A stretch of 9,972 nt of DNA, from the NCBI GenBank assembly GCA_902727945.1, contig CACVAV010000378.1, positions 1 through 9,972 on the forward strand, read 5' to 3'. Source of the DNA: an uncultured Thiotrichaceae bacterium (GTDB taxonomy: Bacteria > Pseudomonadota > Gammaproteobacteria > Thiotrichales > Thiotrichaceae). The notes beneath the pieces were generated by a model. The model did no database searches, was not told the DNA's origin, and worked only from the letters and a program-made list of their open reading frames with translations. Position numbers and translations under genes: made by a program. This document shows, piece by piece, positions 6,344-9,972 of this stretch; the stretch's first letter is position 1; every line of letters begins with the position of its first letter.

Positions 6344-6937
6344 CGCTTTTAACTGAGCGGGTACCATAACAACAGATACTTTATCGTAAGTGAGTCCTTC
6401 AATGCTTTTCTCAACAATCAGTTTGATTTCTGACTTCATACTTTCAAGGTCATAAGCAGGATGGTATTTGATAAAGACTGAAGCAGATGATGGCTTGGCT
6501 TCCTGCCGCGCCGGATTATTTTCCGGCAATACCACATGTACTCTGGCAATTAGCACACCATCAATCTGCATCAGGGTTTCCTGAACACTTTGTGATAGCG
6601 CATAAATGAAACGCACACGCTCTTCTAAAGGTGATGAGATTAAGCCATCTTTCTGGAACATCTCATCGATGCTCGTGATTTTTTCACGCGGGTAACCATG
6701 TTCCCTTAAAAGCCGGATCGCTTGTGGAATTTTGGAGTCATCAATATTGAGAGCATAGTTGCCTTCTTTTTTATTCGGTATTTTCTCGGAGTCAATATTG
6801 CTTTCCAACAGGATCGCCAGCATGCTGTTGGCATCACCTTCATCAAGGCCACCGTATAACTCAGTTTTGCAACCTCCCAGAAGAAGGCTGAGCAAAACGA
6901 CTGACGCACAAAGCAGTTTCTTATTTATTATTATCAT
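6341..6937 (-). CDS. sctJ: SctJ (YscJ/PrgK/EscJ) T3SS inner-ring lipoprotein
   Basis: Forms the lipid-anchored inner-membrane ring of the type III injectisome together with SctD. A lipoprotein signal peptide is clear: MIIINKK, a hydrophobic stretch, then the lipobox LLGGC with the modified Cys at 23. The mature part begins TELYGGLDEGDANSMLAILL, followed by the second ring-building region AIRLLREHGYPREK, ERVRFIYALSQSVQETLMQIDGV, ARVHVVLPE and SASVFIKYHPAYDLE, all typical of YscJ. The protein stops at VSVVMVPAQLKA (198 aa) and has no C-terminal transmembrane helix, unlike YscJ or PrgK (near 245-250 aa) but like EscJ (near 190 aa). AGGA lies 9 bases before the ATG, and sctI ends 19 bases upstream. 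The family is certain. Whether the short end is ancestral or a truncation at the GNAT junction is open. Confidence 0.94.
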   Translation of the reverse strand: MIIINKKLLCASVVLLSLLLGGCKTELYGGLDEGDANSMLAILLESNIDSEKIPNKKEGNYALNIDDSKIPQAIRLLREHGYPREKITSIDEMFQKDGLISSPLEERVRFIYALSQSVQETLMQIDGVLIARVHVVLPENNPARQEAKPSSASVFIKYHPAYDLESMKSEIKLIVEKSIEGLTYDKVSVVMVPAQLKA

Positions 6938-6956
6938 TTTTTATGTCCTGAACAGT

Positions 6957-7526
6957 TTAACCGCTGGCACGGAACAAGGTCTGAAATGCGGTTGATACCT
7001 TTTGAGCTGCCGCCGATACCAGCTCTACGCCGGATGTCCACATGCGAAACTGCATTGCCCAGTTATTCACATCTTCTGAATAGCTCAATGATGCCTGCTG
7101 TGAATCCTGCATTCTTTCGAGTGTTGCATCTAGTGGGTTGCTTTCACTAGCCTCGGCAGTATTAACCGCAGGATAAGTCACCATATTATCGGTAGTGACA
7201 TCTCTTTGCTTTGAAAGGTAAGAGTCAAAACTCTGACGGTTACCCAACTGATCCAGCAGCGAGTGATAATTACCATCAATTTTACTTGCCTGATTAATCA
7301 TTTTATCAACCAGACTACCAGCATCAGCACTCTGACCAGGCTCTACCATTTGCAGGACTGAGTTTTCCAGTGACTGAGGTTGAATAGAGGTATCCGAACT
7401 ACCATTACCGGAAATTAAATCCTGAAACCGTTCTGCATCTTTTACATCTGCAGAAGGTAATGACTGTGGTGCTTGCTGGAGAGTAGGACTTAATAATTGT
7501 CCTGCCAATACACTTGATTCAACCAT
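6957..7526 (-). CDS. sctI: SctI (YscI/HrpB-like) T3SS inner rod protein
   Basis: Predicted inner rod or needle-adapter subunit of the injectisome, which anchors the needle on the export gate. The last 35 residues form the conserved helix, with WTSGVELVSAAAQKVSTAFQTLFRASG matching the amphipathic C-terminal end of YscI-type rods. The remainder (Ser/Gln/Asp-rich, 1-150) is poorly conserved and probably unstructured before assembly. At 189 aa it is clearly longer than YscI or PscI (about 110-115 aa), the extra length being N-terminal. There is no signal peptide, in line with export through the T3SS itself. A strong ribosome site (GAGGTGA) supports the ATG. It lies 21 bases after sctG and 19 before sctJ. 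The call rests on the C-terminal pattern plus the gene order. Confidence 0.83.
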   Translation of the reverse strand: MVESSVLAGQLLSPTLQQAPQSLPSADVKDAERFQDLISGNGSSDTSIQPQSLENSVLQMVEPGQSADAGSLVDKMINQASKIDGNYHSLLDQLGNRQSFDSYLSKQRDVTTDNMVTYPAVNTAEASESNPLDATLERMQDSQQASLSYSEDVNNWAMQFRMWTSGVELVSAAAQKVSTAFQTLFRASG

Positions 7527-7547
7527 AATGGGTCACCTCATAGGTTG

Positions 7548-7913
7548 TCAGTTTGACAAATAGACGTTCGCAATACTCTTTTCATCTTCATTGCCTTTTA
7601 CAGCAACTTCCTCGAACAAAGTATTTGCCTCATCCTGATTCCCCTTTAAATTCAATGCTATGCCTAAAAAGCATTTTGCACTCATATGACCCGGTTCATT
7701 TTGCAGAACATCATCACGTAATATTGATACCGCGTTATCAAGATCACCAGAATAAATTTTGGTGATAGCTAACCCCATCTTGATCGGCACTTGCTCTTTG
7801 CCTACCGCATCCACACCATCCATGATGATCTGAGCACGCTCACTGTCTCCCCGGAAACACGCCATGTAACCAACTTCAGATAATAATTGTAGTAATTCAG
7901 TTGTGACATTCAT
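7548..7913 (-). CDS. sctG: SctG-type TPR chaperone of the T3SS needle subunit (YscG/SsaH-like)
   Basis: Short cytoplasmic protein built of tetratricopeptide-like helix pairs, near residues 5-32, 38-66 and 72-101 (LLSEVGYMACFRGDSERAQ, GLAITKIYSGDLDNAVSIL, KCFLGIALNLKGNQDEANTLF). In Ysc-type systems such a TPR protein with a small SctE partner holds the needle subunit as a soluble monomer before export. Position supports this: it directly follows the needle gene. A GTG at 7925, four codons upstream, is an alternative start; I prefer the ATG at 7913 because the purine-rich AAGAG sits directly against the GTG but about 11 bases before the ATG. That gives 121 aa (125 with the GTG), near the 115 of YscG. 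HrpB1 or SctY, also TPR proteins, are alternatives if gene order is ignored. Confidence 0.78.
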   Translation of the reverse strand: MNVTTELLQLLSEVGYMACFRGDSERAQIIMDGVDAVGKEQVPIKMGLAITKIYSGDLDNAVSILRDDVLQNEPGHMSAKCFLGIALNLKGNQDEANTLFEEVAVKGNEDEKSIANVYLSN

Positions 7914-7941
7914 TATTTTTTTCACTCTTATATTTGATAGC

Positions 7942-7969
7942 GACGCTTCCCTTATAAAAGGGAAGCGTC
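7942..7969. other. 12-bp perfect RNA hairpin between needle gene and sctG
   Basis: GACGCTTCCCTT (7942-7953) pairs without mismatch with AAGGGAAGCGTC (7958-7969) around an ATAA loop. On the operon strand it lies 42 bases after the needle-gene stop and about 28 bases before the sctG start. No U-run follows on that strand, so it is unlikely to be a full terminator. A 3'-protecting or partial-attenuation hairpin that leaves more needle message than distal message fits better. Confidence 0.72.
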
Positions 7970-8011
7970 AACAACTGCTTAACTTAATAAAAGTCAGCGT
8001 TTACCTATGTG

Positions 8012-8245
8012 TTACTGTCCGACTTGGCGCGAAATAGATGATGCCAAGCTTTTAGCAGCCTGAGAAGCGGCATTTTCACCTTCTAATGCCGACATTTGCG
8101 CATCGAACTGTTGCTTATTGGTAGTTAATCCTTCATTAAACGCAACGGTTTCATTCTGAGAATTAATGATAGTATCCAGTGATGCCTGCATTGAAGCACT
8201 CAAAGTACCTGTTCCTGCTGCACCGGCTGTTGCTGCTGCTGCCAT
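8012..8245 (-). CDS. Candidate T3SS needle/filament subunit (sctF position)
   Basis: 77-aa protein in the slot where Ysc-type operons carry sctF, between the two predicted needle chaperones. The features fit a secreted helical-hairpin subunit: small, no Cys, Trp, Pro, Tyr or His, rich in Ala, Ser, Gln and Asn, an Ala/Gly-rich N-terminus (MAAAATAGAAGTGT), then helix-prone segments SMQASLDTIINSQNETVAFN and LEGENAASQAAKSLASSI. It lacks the usual YscF/MxiH marks, such as the Pro-containing bend (NP.LLA) and the W/Y-x-YN region, so it is divergent, and a Hrp-pilin-like relation is an alternative. It has the best ribosome site in the operon (TTAGGAG, about 8 bases before the ATG), is preceded by a 126-base gap and followed by a strong hairpin, all consistent with high output. 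The role is inferred mainly from position and composition. Confidence 0.66.
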   Translation of the reverse strand: MAAAATAGAAGTGTLSASMQASLDTIINSQNETVAFNEGLTTNKQQFDAQMSALEGENAASQAAKSLASSISRQVGQ

Positions 8246-8371
8246 AATTGTATCTCCTAATTATTTAAGTAAAATTCGGAAACCCCCGATGACACTCACC
8301 AAACGCAGGGACTTTCCTTTATTAAGTGGCATTGCGTTCCATGCCAAATCTGAATCAGAATTATTTCTGAA
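8246..8371 (-). other. 126-base gap before the needle gene, no gene seen
   Basis: Longest intergenic stretch in the T3SS operon; its other gaps are 3 to 98 bases. The downstream end holds the TTAGGAG ribosome site. I found no convincing promoter: neither a good -35/-10 pair nor a GG-N10-GC sigma54 signature. A GTG-led 12-codon frame in it looks like chance. It could carry an internal promoter, a processing site or a leader affecting needle expression. Confidence 0.4.
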
Positions 8372-8384
8372 TTATTTCTGATTC
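8352..8384. repeat. Inverted repeat with tandem 10-mers spanning the sctE stop codon
   Basis: GAATCAGAA (8352-8360) is complementary to TTCTGATTC (8376-8384). Inside, TTATTTCTGA occurs twice, 11 bases apart (8361-8370 and 8372-8381). Read on the gene strand, the last codons and stop of sctE (CAG AAA TAA) appear again just after the stop. It may form an AT-rich hairpin at the 3' end of sctE, or be a small slippage duplication. Confidence 0.5.
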
Positions 8385-8581
8385 CAAACTTGTTCCACTA
8401 CCTCTGTACTCGCCTCAATAGCCTTCAGAAAACGACTTAACTTGTCGTATTGTTCCGGCTCTACTCCCTGATTCAATTCAAATCTGACTTCTGAAGCTGT
8501 CTGACTGAATTTTTCAAGGATTTCATTTTTATAAATTCCTGATACATCATTTTTGAGGTTTTGCTCTAATTGTAATACCAT
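8372..8581 (-). CDS. sctE: SctE (YscE/EscE-like) needle co-chaperone
   Basis: 69-aa, mostly helical cytoplasmic protein. Its length and layout resemble YscE: an N-terminal helix (MVLQLEQNLKNDVSGIYK), a middle helix, then a turn and helix GVEPEQYDKLSRFLKAIEAS that parallels the YscE segment with G-x3-QY-x4-R-x2-KAxE. YscE-type proteins form a helical hairpin that binds the TPR chaperone SctG, and together they hold the needle subunit. The start is supported by AGAGGA about 10 bases upstream, inside the end of sctD; the gap to the sctD stop is only 3 bases. It directly precedes the needle gene. The call combines gene order, length and weak similarity remembered from YscE, so family membership is likely rather than certain. 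Confidence 0.74.
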   Translation of the reverse strand: MVLQLEQNLKNDVSGIYKNEILEKFSQTASEVRFELNQGVEPEQYDKLSRFLKAIEASTEVVEQVWNQK

Positions 8582-8584
8582 TTG

Positions 8585-9928
8585 TTATTTTTCCTCTGCA
8601 CCATAATAGATTGGTATTTCCACACCGCTATTTGAAAGTAATACATGGTCCGGAGCAATTTTTTTTATAAAATAATTGTTCCCCAAACTGGAACCTTCCA
8701 TATACCGGTTCCCATCTTTAGCCACCAGAAACGGCGTGTCTCCGACACTAACACTTCTGATCACTAGCTTGATGCGATCTCTCGCATCGTATAAATTATC
8801 AACTATCGCCGGGCCAGCACCGTAAAGTTCCAGAAACTCAGGGTAAAGATCACCCCAGCGACTTAATTCGTTTTGCGTTAACTCGCCGTCAACTTTAATG
8901 CGCTTCTCTGCAATCGTAACCCTAATGCGGCTGAACAGGCCTTTTTTCTCGATAAACTGCTCTAAAGCCTGTTTTCGCTTGGCTAGCGTCTGCATATCCT
9001 CATCTTCTATCGCCTGGATACCGCTGACATCGTCCATGATATTGGCTTTAATTTGGTTCCAGTCCTCGCCACTGCTCACATAACCATGCGCTGACAGCCT
9101 TCCCTTCCCGAGGCCTTTAAAAGACACCTCGGTCTGCCCCAGAGCATGTGCAACCTGTTGCGCACTGTTCACCAACTCCTCATTCGCCCAGATCCGGTAA
9201 TTAATCTGATCACCCGCACGATTCATCTGAGTCATAATTTCACGCTTTTCACCCATCGTATCGACATAACCACTCACGACGGCAGCACCCTCCGCATTCC
9301 TTTCCACGGTTAGGTTATCTGTTTCTAACCCCGCCAGAATAGATTCGGCACGTGCTTGCGGCGACTCCTTAAACCCCATGGTTTCAGCAAATCCAACCAG
9401 CTGGGGCAGGAAATAGAGAAAATTTGCTATTAATAAAGCACCCAGCCCTAAGAAAAGGTACATTTTCCCACCACCTTTTTTCTTGATATAGGGCGGGCTG
9501 CTGGTTGCTACCTCAGAAGCACCTGAGGTCTGCTGTTGTCCTGATGCCATAGCTGCACTAACTACAGGGGACTCTGTCGGCTCTTCTTTTGCAGCATGAT
9601 CACCCGCTTTTCGTTTATCCTTATGTAAATCAGCAATGAAAAACTCCACATTACCCAGCGTCACCACCTGAAAAGGTTTAAGCACTATTTCATCGGCTTC
9701 TATCTGTTCATGATCCACAGAAACCGGATGAGTCAGGATAGTCATGATGATGCTATCTTCAGACACTTTTAATTGCAGGTGTGTATCCGCAATACTCTCA
9801 TCATGCAGGATAATATCGCTGGACATCGAACGCCCAAGCGTCACCTCTCCGACCTTAAGCCGGACTATTGCGCCTGAATTACTTCCGCTCAGGACTTTCA
9901 GTAAAAAGGGCGTTTGCTGAGTTATCAT
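8585..9928 (-). CDS. sctD: SctD (YscD/PrgH-like) T3SS inner-membrane ring protein with FHA domain
   Basis: Forms the outer of the two inner-membrane rings of the injectisome. It has 447 aa. Residues 5-100 are a cytoplasmic FHA-like domain (VTLGRSMSSDIILHDESIADTHLQL). Residues 101-150 are a charged Ser/Gln/Ala-rich linker. One transmembrane helix lies near 156-176 (MYLFLGLGALLIANFLYF). The periplasmic part (about 185-447) holds several small alpha/beta ring-building (BON-like) modules, including VVSGYVDTMGEKREIM, RLSAHGYVSSGEDW and IKVDGELTQNELSRW. It ends in VSVGDTPFLVAKDGNRYMEG, typical of this family. The FHA fold keeps G32, R33 and H50, but the usual phosphothreonine-contacting S-R pair reads A47-D48, so phosphopeptide binding is doubtful. 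It is the first complete gene of the operon; sctC would be expected upstream. sctE starts 3 bases after its stop. Confidence 0.9.
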   Translation of the reverse strand: MITQQTPFLLKVLSGSNSGAIVRLKVGEVTLGRSMSSDIILHDESIADTHLQLKVSEDSIIMTILTHPVSVDHEQIEADEIVLKPFQVVTLGNVEFFIADLHKDKRKAGDHAAKEEPTESPVVSAAMASGQQQTSGASEVATSSPPYIKKKGGGKMYLFLGLGALLIANFLYFLPQLVGFAETMGFKESPQARAESILAGLETDNLTVERNAEGAAVVSGYVDTMGEKREIMTQMNRAGDQINYRIWANEELVNSAQQVAHALGQTEVSFKGLGKGRLSAHGYVSSGEDWNQIKANIMDDVSGIQAIEDEDMQTLAKRKQALEQFIEKKGLFSRIRVTIAEKRIKVDGELTQNELSRWGDLYPEFLELYGAGPAIVDNLYDARDRIKLVIRSVSVGDTPFLVAKDGNRYMEGSSLGNNYFIKKIAPDHVLLSNSGVEIPIYYGAEEK

Positions 9929-9940
9929 CGATGATTTCTT

Positions 9941-9972
9941 TTATTAGTGAGGGACAACAGAGCATGAGTGCA
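9941..9972 (-). other. Possible 3' tip of the gene upstream of sctD
   Basis: Reading the - strand in from the right edge, one frame is open for eight codons and then meets tandem stops TAATAA (9946-9941), 12 bases before the sctD ATG. In Ysc-type order sctC would end here, but eight codons are too few to identify anything. The other two frames give no clear end. Confidence 0.25.

Noticed and set aside
5837..6345. Integrase, attachment site, insertion sequence or tRNA at the T3SS edge
   Set aside because: No recombinase gene, tRNA-like cloverleaf or flanking direct repeat was seen around the junction; only the left edge is in the window, so island status cannot be shown.
8310..8345. Sigma54-type promoter before the needle gene (TGGCA followed by CGC on the - strand)
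   Set aside because: The distance between GG and GC is 8 rather than 10 bases and the -12 element is poor.
8166..8381. + strand open frame of 71 codons across the needle gene
   Set aside because: It is the complement of the Ala-rich needle-gene start plus intergenic DNA, with no family pattern and no ribosome site.
1..9972. CRISPR array or rRNA/tRNA genes
   Set aside because: No regularly spaced repeats and no recognisable rRNA or tRNA sequence were found on either strand.

Overview
The window looks like a chromosomal segment of a Gram-negative gammaproteobacterium of moderate GC. The pointers are a type IV pilus PilU ATPase, an LpxL-type lipid A acyltransferase, a YceI / cytochrome b561 pair and a ferrochelatase, all with gammaproteobacterial-style sequences. 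I cannot name the genus from the sequence.

The left 5.8 kb, all on the + strand, is housekeeping DNA. It starts inside pilU, whose first few codons lie outside the window. Next comes a small two-cluster CDGSH iron-sulfur protein with its own likely promoter. A cytochrome b561 gene and a yceI gene follow as an operon, headed by a 34-bp palindrome that ends 3 bases before the cytochrome start codon and closed by a 21-bp perfect terminator hairpin. The last block is a tight operon: hemH (ferrochelatase), a CinA-N-terminal/MoCF-like protein whose start overlaps the hemH stop, and an LpxL-family acyltransferase 6 bases further on.

The right 4.1 kb, all on the - strand, is part of a type III secretion (T3SS) operon in Ysc-like order: sctD (FHA-type inner ring), sctE (small co-chaperone), a 77-aa needle/filament subunit in the sctF slot, sctG (TPR co-chaperone), sctI (inner rod) and sctJ (lipoprotein ring). 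The last gene is a GNAT acetyltransferase, whose ribosome binding site shares bases with the sctJ stop codon. The operon runs into lpxL tail to tail, with the two stop codons overlapping. sctC, the ATPase, the export gate, translocators and regulators are not in the window.

In function, SctD and SctJ would form the inner-membrane rings, SctI the rod beneath the needle, and SctE and SctG would hold the needle subunit before export. Points worth a second look are the divergent needle subunit, the SctJ that lacks a C-terminal membrane helix, the co-translated GNAT protein, the hairpins flanking the needle gene, and the operator-like palindrome before the cytochrome b561 gene.
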